In this document: positions 23,022-33,519 of the stretch, piece by piece
Layout of the letters: each line of letters opens with the position of its first letter
How positions within the stretch are numbered: position 1 is the stretch's first letter
Translations under genes and position numbers: made by a program
From: Paraspadella gotoi
Taxonomy: Eukaryota; Chaetognatha
NCBI GenBank assembly: GCA_051294375.1
Contig: JBJCIZ010000239.1
Coordinates: forward strand, 2,679,476-2,743,475
DNA length: 64,000 nucleotides
Reading direction: 5' to 3'
Notes under the pieces: model-generated
Told to the model about the DNA's origin: nothing
Databases searched by the model: none
What the model saw: the letters and a program-made list of their open reading frames with translations, nothing else

Positions 23022-24840
23022 ATGAAGTTACGTTTCTTGAGGACGCTTAAAGAGAGAGACAGGTTCACTTGGTTTCGTGATAATTTGCGCGCAATACATC
23101 TTTGGATCATCGTCGTCGCCATCTTTGTCCAATCTAACCTCGTTTCCTGTCGACGCCGATCTCGAACCTGCGCGGATCTTATATTCGGAGCTGACGAACT
23201 CCGCGCCTCGCCAGAAATGGCCCCCGTCTTCGTCAAGCGAATCAACGTGAAACCGAGAGCTTCTATTTTAAATCCAACCGACGTGTTAAGCATCGAAAAT
23301 ACCGACCTTACTCTGAGTCTCTCGTTGGACAAGAAAAAGTTGAGTTGTTTCCGATGGAACGAAGAGAAAAAAGCCTTCGTTCTTCGCAAGCGACATCAAA
23401 ACAAATCTTGGCGCAAGGCATTTAGAGACAAGGATTTCCGTTGGTACAGAAGAGAATCGCGCCTCGTCTTCGTCCACGGAAACTGGACCGTTCGATCCTC
23501 GTTGATTCCCCTCCTTGCCGACGAGATCAAGATCTGCTGTTACTTCTGCCTCAAGAAAAGTAAGAGGGAATGGTACGCGCAGCGAAGTCGAACAGGGAAG
23601 ATGCATCCCAAATTCGAGGTTCCTTGGCGGCCGGGTGTCCCGAGCCATTGCCGCTCCGAGCAGATCGAGATCGCCAACGCTTCCGGGGAAGACGCCGGAA
23701 ATTACCTTCTCCGTTTCGGCGACTTCGGGATGGAATTTAAAGTGAGCGTGGAAAAACGCGAGCCACGCCCACCGAAAATTCTCGAGTCTTCCCGAGATCT
23801 CGATTGGAAAGTGGGCGAGAAGTCGCGAAAGCTCGAAGTAACCTTCGCAGTCGAAACCGAAAATCCGCTGGTTTACTGGTTGCGCTACAACGTGACGATC
23901 GAGAGACCGGAACCTTCGGACAACGTGTCCCGAGTAGTCGCCGATTTGACGGATATCATTTATACCAATCCTTTCGCCTATCGCAAGGAAAAAGAACTTT
24001 CTTTGCATTCTCTCGTCGAAAAGAACGTTTTCAAAGTGATCAAGGCGAGTCAGTCGAAAAGGATCGATTTGAGTCCGGCCTTTCCGGGACCGGACGTTTT
24101 CGAGTTTCCTCCCAGATTCGTTTACAGCTCTAGCATAAAGTTTCGAAAGATCTCCCGTCATTTCTATGCCTGCTACATCTGTCTCCTCATGGATCGTGCC
24201 AACAAGCTGAGCACCCTCGTCAACTTTTGTCCGCGAGTCGCCTCGCCTCTTCCGCCGCCCGATCCTCCGGAGAATTTATTAAATTCCCAAACGATTGTGG
24301 CTTCCAATCTTTGGCTCAGGGTTTATCTGTGGATCGGCGGCGGAGTCTTCGTATTTTTCTGCTTATTGATCTGCTTCTTAGCCATTTGTTTTAAGAGAGG
24401 GAGAAAGGGAAGCTACCTCAACAGCGGCGTCTCCTCCAATTCAGGGAATCGTCGGAAAGCGATGACCGCGAAATGGATCGAAGCTAAAATTTCCACTTTG
24501 ATAGATGTTAGTTGCCTTAAATTGGGCAAGAATAGGACGATTTTTAAGATCTTTTTTTAAGATTAAAAACGTTTGGTTTATTGTGAAAAAAAAAAGGCTT
24601 CATCGTTTTCCGATCGGATGGCGTTTTTCCTTGCAAGGTTATTCCAACCATCGTCCGTCAAGAAACGATGCTACCGATGACAACGACAACGACGACATTG
24701 ATGATCTGCCGCTGGGATTTTCGGTGAGCCAGTTAAAGCTGTCATCGTCCGACTCCGGGATGGAGCGCTCTGCGGAAAGGCAAGCCCAAGGGCTTAACGT
24801 AAGCGACGACGAGGTCACGCAGCATTTGGCCGTTTTGTAG
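23022..24840 (+). CDS. Unrecognised type I membrane, Ig-like receptor-like protein
   Basis: I do not recognise this family. A long basic N-terminus precedes a hydrophobic segment (LWIIVVAIFVQSNLVSC) that can act as signal peptide. The ectodomain is ~370 aa with several N-glycosylation sequons (NKS, NWT, NAS, NVT, NVS). It has a sheet-like segment ending EDAGNYLLRFGDFGMEFKVS, reminiscent of an Ig-domain F-G hairpin but without the usual Cys. CYFC and CYIC pairs are also present. A Pro-rich stalk (LPPPDPPEN) leads to one transmembrane helix (WIGGGVFVFFCLLICFLAIC) and a basic stop-transfer KRGRKG. A 3' exon (~24641-24840) adds an acidic Asp/Asn and Ser-rich tail ending HLAVL. The donor near 24506-24512 and the acceptor are uncertain. 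No kinase or phosphatase domain. Likely lineage-specific adhesion or recognition receptor. Confidence 0.6.
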
Positions 24841-26145
<1,305 letters not shown>

Positions 26146-26327
26146 CGCCATGTCGAACCGATGTCAGACTGCACCAGAACTTTGCACAAATTAGCACAAA
26201 CTCACAAAAGAGCCGAATCATGCAAATTTTCAGTATGATCTCACGTTATTTAATTCGTCTCATTTCTTTTGTTTACCAATCCCCGGTCCGTTCGTCTTTT
26301 TTTTTTTTTTTTTTAAGTCTAGTCAAA

Positions 26328-29300
26328 ATGACGCTCTCGCACACGCTGGACATGAGGAGGGCATTGACAGAGGGCGTGATCTCGAATCTACTGGATGGCG
26401 ATCACGACGGTTCCCCTTTCACTGTCGTGATACTTCGCGTCGACGATAAAGAGTCGAACGAACCTGAGTTTGAAAACGTCACATTAGTCGGCGACTTGAC
26501 TATTTCCGATGGCAAGACGTATGGCTGCGTTAACGTCTCGGAAGAAGTCGGGAAGATGCTGAAACCTTACGGCGGGAAATTGGAACCGTGGAACGTGATC
26601 GACGTTCTCGAATATAGCGCCGAAATGTATCCAGGCACCAAACTCTTCAAGGGTTGTCAACTAGTGACCTTAACCAAGATCAGAAAGACCGTCTTCGACG
26701 AGGACTTCAGGCATTCTATGAAATTGACGCTAAAAACGGACTTTATGGGAGCCTTATCTCAAAAACCATACTTTAACGAGGATTCTCTCCAAAGATTTCC
26801 CGACGAAAATTCGTGCATTTGTCCCCTGGACGAGACTTGCCTCGTGAGAGCCGTATTTGGTCACCTTCGATTCAATTCTGGCCTTTGCTTACACATCATA
26901 AGCGAAGCCATTGATTTAAATCATATTCGAGACAATTTTTTTTTCTACGATATGTCTCGTTCGCACGATCCGATAGATATCGAGTGGACGGAAGAAAAGA
27001 GGGCGCTGATCGCGAAGCTGCTCGTCGACGCGAGGGCCAAGCACGACTCGAATCCTCTCGAACTGAGGCATCACTGGGAGCCGCAATCGTTGAACGCCAA
27101 TTTAACCCTATTGAGAATCCTTTCCCTCCGAGAATGTAACGAGAATGTTTTGGGTCAATTATATCCCGTTATCGAGAAGGAGTTGGACGATTCCGCGAAG
27201 GCGAACATTAGACGGCACGCTTACTATAAGATGGCTCATTATAAAAAGTTTCGAACGGTGGATTTTTTAAAGGCGCTTCGCGTTCCACTCGTGTCTTCTC
27301 CAAAGGACGCCGTTAATTTTTTCGACGACATCCAATTCGACGATTGCCGATTCATAGAAATTGTCGAAGCGGATGGATTCGACCTCAACTCTAACCACGG
27401 CCCCTTTCGCCTGCTACACTCGATGGCGGAGATGCATTTCAGGGAATGCGTGGAGTTTCTGTTGAATCGAGGATTCGACGTCGAGAGTCGGAACGAGAAC
27501 GGGTTGACTCCCTTCATGACCGTCGTCTTGTCCGATTACGTGAATCGATTGAAGCGTTCCGAATATTCGTTCAAGAGATTAGAGTTTCTCCGTTGGCTGA
27601 TTTCGAAAGGAGCGGATCCGTTGGCCGTGACGCCGGACCAGAAGACTTGTTTGCACGTTGCCATCGCCGAACGAAGGGAAAATTCCATCTCCTACCTCAT
27701 GACTCTCGGCTTGGTCGTCGTCCGACGGGCGAAGGGAAAGAAACCCGAATTGGTTGAGATCGAGGAGAAGATGAAGAAGAAGACGCTCAACTCGTTGCTC
27801 AAGGATGAAAGGGTTTTCTATTGGCCCAATCAATGCGAAAGATGCGAACAACGTTGCCAGATCGACTGCTCGCTCTGTATATGGTGCGATAAAAGAGAAA
27901 AATCTAGAGAGAGAAAGAAGGTCTTGCCATTTAAAAAGCGTGACGTTGCGGAAGAGGCCCCGAGAGCGTCCGTCGAATCCGAGGCACAAAATCTTTCGAC
28001 GAATTCCTTGGACACCCCGTGCGTCGACTATCCGCTTCGCTCGCCGCCCGCCCCCATTCTTTGCAAATTCGAATTCTGTTGTGAAAATGACCACGTGATT
28101 TCCAAGAAAGACAAGAATTACTTCGAGGCTTTTTGTAAGGACAAGTGCAGGGTTATTTTTCACCGCAGTTGCTGGAACAAATTCAAGGGAGAGGTGTCGA
28201 CGAAGAACTTCTTGGGCGCCAACTGTATGACCCCTGATTGTCCTTCGCAAATTCATGTCATCCACGTTTTGGATTTGGAGCGAAATCTTAAAGCCCAATA
28301 TTCGATGGAGGAGAGAGAACAAAAGGTCAAGAAGCAGAAACGTCAGAAAGTCGACTCCATTTTCGAAGCGAAGGAAAATCAAAACCAAGAATCGAAACTA
28401 AAGTTCAAAAACCAAACGGAAAGTATTGATCAAAATATTAGAGAAGTTGAGGATCGTACGTCGATGCCGATCGAGAATGAAATGGCCTCACTGCGAATCT
28501 CACCAGCGCCGAAATTGACTCCAGATCTAATTCATCTCGAGGAAGAATATCTCATCAAACTGGAGAAGCCTCACGTCGACGAGGAAAATTTCATGATTAA
28601 GTCTTCGAAAAAGAGAAAAAAGAAAAAGAAAAACGCGAGAGAAAATTTGTTTCAATTTAACCTTTTCGCTGAGAGCGTGAGTGACGGCGCGGGGAACGGA
28701 AATGAGGCAAATGAGAATCTTGACAGCTTGACTCTTGACGCTGGCGGCGAAATCAGCCAATCAGCGCCGGATCCTCTAATCAAAGAGATATCCTACCAAA
28801 CATTGTTCGAACAATTGGCGAATAATGGGAATCGATGTACTTTAGCAACGTTGCAAGATAAGATTCAGGATTGGGATCCGCCACTCCGTCAATCTTTGTT
28901 GACTGAGGGTCTGAAAGAAGCGTTGTTATCCGATTCTCTAGGAAGGTTTTCCTTATGTATTGAGGACGGTGTGGAAATGGTATGTCTCAAGGTAAAAAAT
29001 GAGACGGAAATTGTCGAAGACGAGGCCATCCTTCACGATCAACTTCGAGGCAACGTCCCTTGTGGAGAGCGAACAGAAATTGAAGCCAAAACCCAAGACG
29101 ATGCCTGCCAACGTTGCGCGACGCTGGAAAATCGTTGCAACACGATGGAGAGCAGATGCGTTGAATTAGAGAATCGATGCTCCTCGCTGGAAAGTCGTTA
29201 CTCGGCGTTGGAGGAACGATTCGTAGATCTGCAAACCAGACTGGAGAATTGGCAAGAAGAAGACGGAAGGGATAATTTTAGGGAGCTTTGCTGCTTTTGT

Positions 29301-29429
29301 CAAGAAACGTTGCTGAAAAAGCGCATCACTTCGCTTCGTCTTTGTCGTCATCGTTATCATTCCGAGTGTTTGAAGGACTATAAGGGCCAAGCATGCCCAC
29401 TCTGCCGCGCCCCGATGCAAGAAGATTAA
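26328..29429 (+). CDS. RPA70N-like OB fold + ankyrin + cysteine-rich + coiled coil + RING-H2 protein
   Basis: Single exon, 1033 aa from ATG 26328; an in-frame ATG at 26220 precedes a poly-T tract and is probably untranslated. Residues ~8-125 resemble the N-terminal protein-interaction OB fold of RPA1: LTEGVISNLLDGD, TISDGKTYGCVNVSEEVGKM, NVIDVLEY, KGCQLVTLTKIRK. Residues ~345-470 contain ankyrin-like units (FRLLHSMAEMHFRECVEFLL, NENGLTPFMTVV, QKTCLHVAIAERRENSISYL). A Cys-rich part follows (CERCEQRCQIDCSLCIWC; then CCEND...FHRSCWNKF...CMTPDC), which recalls the TTC3/DZIP3 ligases. A perfect heptad coiled coil (xxLExRC units) leads into a C-terminal RING-H2: CCFC...LCRHRYHSEC...CPLC. Likely role: ubiquitin ligase with substrate or DNA-repair partner modules, by inference. 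I know of no family with this combination. Confidence 0.75.
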   Translation: MTLSHTLDMRRALTEGVISNLLDGDHDGSPFTVVILRVDDKESNEPEFENVTLVGDLTISDGKTYGCVNVSEEVGKMLKPYGGKLEPWNVIDVLEYSAEMYPGTKLFKGCQLVTLTKIRKTVFDEDFRHSMKLTLKTDFMGALSQKPYFNEDSLQRFPDENSCICPLDETCLVRAVFGHLRFNSGLCLHIISEAIDLNHIRDNFFFYDMSRSHDPIDIEWTEEKRALIAKLLVDARAKHDSNPLELRHHWEPQSLNANLTLLRILSLRECNENVLGQLYPVIEKELDDSAKANIRRHAYYKMAHYKKFRTVDFLKALRVPLVSSPKDAVNFFDDIQFDDCRFIEIVEADGFDLNSNHGPFRLLHSMAEMHFRECVEFLLNRGFDVESRNENGLTPFMTVVLSDYVNRLKRSEYSFKRLEFLRWLISKGADPLAVTPDQKTCLHVAIAERRENSISYLMTLGLVVVRRAKGKKPELVEIEEKMKKKTLNSLLKDERVFYWPNQCERCEQRCQIDCSLCIWCDKREKSRERKKVLPFKKRDVAEEAPRASVESEAQNLSTNSLDTPCVDYPLRSPPAPILCKFEFCCENDHVISKKDKNYFEAFCKDKCRVIFHRSCWNKFKGEVSTKNFLGANCMTPDCPSQIHVIHVLDLERNLKAQYSMEEREQKVKKQKRQKVDSIFEAKENQNQESKLKFKNQTESIDQNIREVEDRTSMPIENEMASLRISPAPKLTPDLIHLEEEYLIKLEKPHVDEENFMIKSSKKRKKKKKNARENLFQFNLFAESVSDGAGNGNEANENLDSLTLDAGGEISQSAPDPLIKEISYQTLFEQLANNGNRCTLATLQDKIQDWDPPLRQSLLTEGLKEALLSDSLGRFSLCIEDGVEMVCLKVKNETEIVEDEAILHDQLRGNVPCGERTEIEAKTQDDACQRCATLENRCNTMESRCVELENRCSSLESRYSALEERFVDLQTRLENWQEEDGRDNFRELCCFCQETLLKKRITSLRLCRHRYHSECLKDYKGQACPLCRAPMQED

Positions 29430-29745
29430 CTCCTCAATTTTATATCTCTGCTAATTTAATCGGTTTACACAGCGTGCCTTAACCAATTTCGAGATTATTT
29501 TAATATATTTTAATATATTGATGTATTTAATTTATTTTCCTTGTTCACTGAATGTTTGTTCGTTTTATTCCACTCGACAATTTTGTTACTATTACAAAAA
29601 TACTGTTTTTTTTTTATAGTTGGAACTTGTTGCATAATTGCACGATAATGTTGTATGTTTTATTTTAGGGCGGAATAGGAATAAATAACTTACACTCTCA
29701 ATTCTCATAATTTATTTTTTGAACTCTAATTAAACTTTGGTCGCG
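29430..29745. other. Intergenic RING gene - GDI
   Basis: 316 bp, AT-rich. No gene seen; GDI 5'UTR at the end. Confidence 0.5.
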
Positions 29746-31539
29746 ATGGATGAAACGTACGACGCGATTGTTCTCGGCACCGGCCTCAAGGAATGCATCT
29801 TGAGCGGCCTTCTATCCGTCAGCGGGAAAAAGGTTCTCCACATGGATCGCAACAAGTATTACGGAGGCGCCTCCGCCTCCATCACGCCCTTAGACGAACT
29901 CTACAAGCTTTTCGACATGGGCAGCCCCCTCGCCTCCCTCGGCAGAGGTCGCGACTGGAACGTCGATCTCATACCTAAATTTCTAATGGCCAACGGTCAG
30001 TTGGTCAAGCTGCTCATCCACACTGGAGTCACGCGCTATTTGGAGTTCAAAGTGACCGAGGGAAGCTACGTTTACAAAGGTGAGACAATTTTGTGAGTGA
30101 AGTTTTGTGTTGGTCTGTCTGTTATACTATCATCATGATGACATAATCATTTTTATCATGACAAAGACATAATAATCACTAATGAGCCATTTTAAATTAT
30201 ACGCAGCAGATCGTTGGTAGACAAATGATGTATCTACAGACACTTTAAATTCTTGTATTTCAACTATTAATAAAAATAAATGGTTACTGATTGAGGTTAA
30301 TAGTTATTTGATAATAGTTTCCAAAAAAGGGAAAATATATGCAAATGAGGTTTTAAATGAGGCACGTAAGAAAAAAACAAAAGATCAATTCAATCCGTCG
30401 TGCAACTTTTCAGGGGGCAAGCTCTATAAAGTTCCCAGCGACGAAAAGGAGGCGATGGAATCGAACCTGATGGGGATTTTGGAAAAGCGTCGTTTCCACA
30501 AATTTCTCATGTGGGTCCAGAATTACGACGTGGACGACCCGAAGACCCACCAGGGCATCGACGCCTCTGAGGAGAGCATGGGAAAAGTCTACGACGCCTA
30601 CGACTTGGAACCGACGACGCGTGACTTCGTCGGCCACGCCGTCGCGCTCAATCCCGAGGACTCGTATCTCGATCGCCCCGCGCTCGAGACTGTGCGAAGA
30701 ATCAAGCTTTACTACGAGTCGTTGACCCGCTACGGAAAATCTCCTTACATCTACCCGCTCTACGGCCTCGGAGAATTGCCGCAAAGTTTCGCGCGCCTCA
30801 CCGCCATCTACGGCGGCACTTATATGCTGGACAAGCCCTGCGACGAGATTGTCTTCGAAGGCGGAAAGGTCGTCGGGGTCAGATCCCAGGGCGAGTTGGC
30901 CAAGACCAGCCTCGTTGTCTGCGATCCCTCCTACGCCGAGGATCGATGCAGAAGCGTGGGGAAAGTTGTGAGAGCCATCTGCATCATGAATCACCCCATT
31001 CCCGACACGGCTGATGCTAACTCGTGTCAGGTGCGGAACGAGTACGATTTTGTTATCTTGCTCGAAAAAGTTCATGTATTTATTTGTATTAGGCATAAGA
31101 TTTATTGTAATAGGACGGTTGCCATTACCTTTTTTTCATTTTGCACAAATAACGACCCCAGGTCATCATCCCCCAAAATCAAGTGGATCGCAAGCACGAC
31201 ATCTACGTTTGCTGCGTCTCAGACGCTCATTTAGTGGCATCCAAGGGTCACTATTTGGCTCTGGTGGCGACGACCGTGGAGACGAACCAACCGCTGGACG
31301 AGTTGCGTCCGGGGATCGAGATTTTGGGTCCCGTCCTGGAGAAGTTCGTCTCCGTGGAGGATCTGAAGGAACCCCTGGACGAGGGGCTCGATTCCCGGCT
31401 CTTCATCACCTCCACCTACGACGCATCCACGCACTTTGAAACCACCTGCGCCGACGTGCTCGCCATCTACGAGAGAATCGCCGGCGAACCCTTCGATTTT
31501 TCCAAAGTCAGTCGCGCGTGGGACGGAGACGATCAGTGA
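29746..31539 (+). CDS. GDI2: Rab GDP-dissociation inhibitor
   Basis: Cytosolic chaperone that extracts and recycles prenylated GDP-bound Rab GTPases from membranes. [20 protein letters not shown] is the FAD-like dinucleotide-fold start. [37 protein letters not shown] and [16 protein letters not shown] are GDI/REP sequence-conserved regions. [13 protein letters not shown] is the Rab-binding platform. [20 protein letters not shown] and [13 protein letters not shown] complete the protein. Exons: 29746-30079, 30414-31030, 31162-31539; phases agree. About 442 aa, the usual GDI size. No REP-specific insert, so GDI rather than CHM. Paralogue status (GDI1 or GDI2) cannot be decided; one invertebrate GDI is expected. 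The first intron carries a degenerate ATATGCAAATGAGG fragment. Confidence 0.96.
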
Positions 31540-33075
31540 GGGGGGGGAAAAAATGATAAAAGCATCGCAGCATCGCTCTAATTTTTATCTCAATGAAATT
31601 ATGGCGGGAATTTTAAAAAACGGCTTCGTTTGGGAAAATTGTCAACGTCTCATAAAAAATAGGAAGTTTTTTTCCAATATTTTTTATATATCAGTATAAT
31701 ACTATTAATAGATTTGAAACATTTCCTAGGCCAATTTTATTTACGATTGTGTTCGAAAGCGGTTGTCGCTGAGATTATATTTAATTTTTTTTTATCTCGA
31801 CAACTTGGGCATGCCCAGGCTTTGGAGATTTGGTTTACTATTGCTTCTATTGTCGTCACTCATTTCTACTATTGGGGAAAAAAATGTGAAAATTTAGATG
31901 AGTCATTTTTATCGCATCAATGAATGGCTATCATCTTTACATTTTTGCATTCGAAGTAAACCCTTATTCTAACCTATGTGCATTTGTACAATTGTACATG
32001 ACGACTAACGAGGTAGGCCAAAGAGTATAGTATAATGCATCTCCATTTGATATCGAGTGCTGAATCATTATGCTTTTGATTTTTTTTTTTATAAATTTAC
32101 TAAGGTAGTTATGTCGAGATCACTATACTTTAAAGATTTTTAGTTTTGCTTTCAGGCTAATCTTTTATGTAGACTCACGAATGTATTTTTTAACGAGTTG
32201 TTACCATTTTACAATAGCAGAATGTTAAGTTAAAAAACGTTGGAAAACAAACTTTTACCGATTGCTAAATCCTGTTCAGTTTAATTAACTGGCACTATTT
32301 ACACAGACCCGCCTCATCTCGGTTGATATGCCGATTCTGGTCAGTTTTTTAGCCAATTTTATTCTCGTTTAAAGAAAATGTCGCCTTTTTCGTGAGTCTA
32401 TATAGTTTTTTTTTGTGAGTCTATATAGTTTATTAATATTAAATATGGTATGTCGGTGATGGTGTTTTTTTATTTTTGTCTAATTAGTATTTTATACGAC
32501 TTTCTGTATTAGCAAAAAGCTTCTAGTCGCCGCTCCAAACCTTTCATCAGAGACCAGCGCAAATTTCTTCCCAGATTTATCTAATTTTTAACTCGACTTG
32601 GATTAATGAAGATTTTAAAATGTTTCAGTTGATGATTGATAAATTGAAAAAAAAATTAAACGAGTTACATTGATTATTAAATTATTAAATCATTAAACAA
32701 ATTATTAAAACTTAATATTTTGCGTTGTGCTCTGCTTACAATTAACAGCAAGAATTCATTCCTTGAATAACTATTATCAATCTATGTGATAAATCAGTTT
32801 TGGCTTCTTTTTGGTTCGCTTCTTCGTCTATTTTACTTTCAGCCATGTCAGTCAAGCTGATAATTATGAATTTTTATATTTTGCATTCTTTTTTTTTTTT
32901 TTATTTGAACCGCGATTATGTTCATTTTACGGACTTTTTTTGACTTCGCTAGCTCAACCATGACTTTTGACTATCGTTTTATTTATTTAATATTTATTTT
33001 TCGCTATTTATTCTGCAGATAAAAATAAACGATAAACTTTATATCTCGAAATCAAGATAAAAACGAATCCGGCTT
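31540..33075. other. Intergenic, 1.5 kb, AT-rich
   Basis: GDI 3'UTR and long AT-rich sequence. It contains a palindromic TGTACAATTGTACA (~31985) like the one after PEX3, and a short duplication GTGAGTCTATATAGTTT (~32393 and ~32416). No gene or transposon recognised. Confidence 0.5.
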
Positions 33076-33416
33076 ATGGAGCTCGGACAGGACAAAAATC
33101 TCGGCGCGATCACTTTGGCAGCAATTTCTCTCTTTTTCTCCTATTACTTCTTTTGGGTCCTCGTTTTGCCCTTCGCCGACGATGACAATTTTATACGCGG
33201 CTACTTTCCTCACAGGTTAATTTGTTTTACGCTCGCTTCACGGTCTCACGGGCGTCATTCACTCTCACCCTTTTCACCTCCGACCGCCGCAGGGCCTACG
33301 CGGTGATCATCCCAGCGACCGTCTTCGCCTTCGTCGCTTTAATTTTGCTTTTCACCCTCGGCCGAATCGCGTGGAAGGCCGAGAGCCCGTCCGCTCAAAA
33401 GCAAAAGACTCTTTGA
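33076..33416 (+). CDS. DPM2: DPM2, dolichol-phosphate mannose synthase regulatory subunit
   Basis: Small two-helix ER membrane protein that stabilises the DPM1 catalytic subunit, supplying mannose donor for N-glycans, GPI anchors and C-mannosylation. MELGQDKNLGAITLAAISLF, a first TM helix (FFSYYFFWVLVLPF), then the family signature ending YFPHR-AYAVIIPATVFAFV leading into the second TM helix and a basic tail (AQKQKTL). Exons: 33076-33215 and 33293-33416; splicing joins HR to AYAV exactly as in other DPM2 proteins. ~87 aa versus 84 in human. The next gene begins 103 bp downstream. Confidence 0.95.
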
Positions 33417-33519
33417 GCTGAAAAAGGAGGAAAGTACGAAATCGTAAAAAAAAAAAGATCCAGAAAAAAAAACAAAGGATTGCGAATTAATCCTCTCCCG
33501 TTCCCGGCAAATATAGACG

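Noticed and set aside
23286-24161. 291-codon - strand open frame opposite the receptor-like gene
   Set aside because: The + frame has a signal segment, glycosylation sites and a TM helix; the - frame has none of these and fits codon-pattern mirroring.
27579-28388. 269-codon - strand frame inside the RING gene
   Set aside because: Mirror of a long + strand coding exon; no start context or domain.
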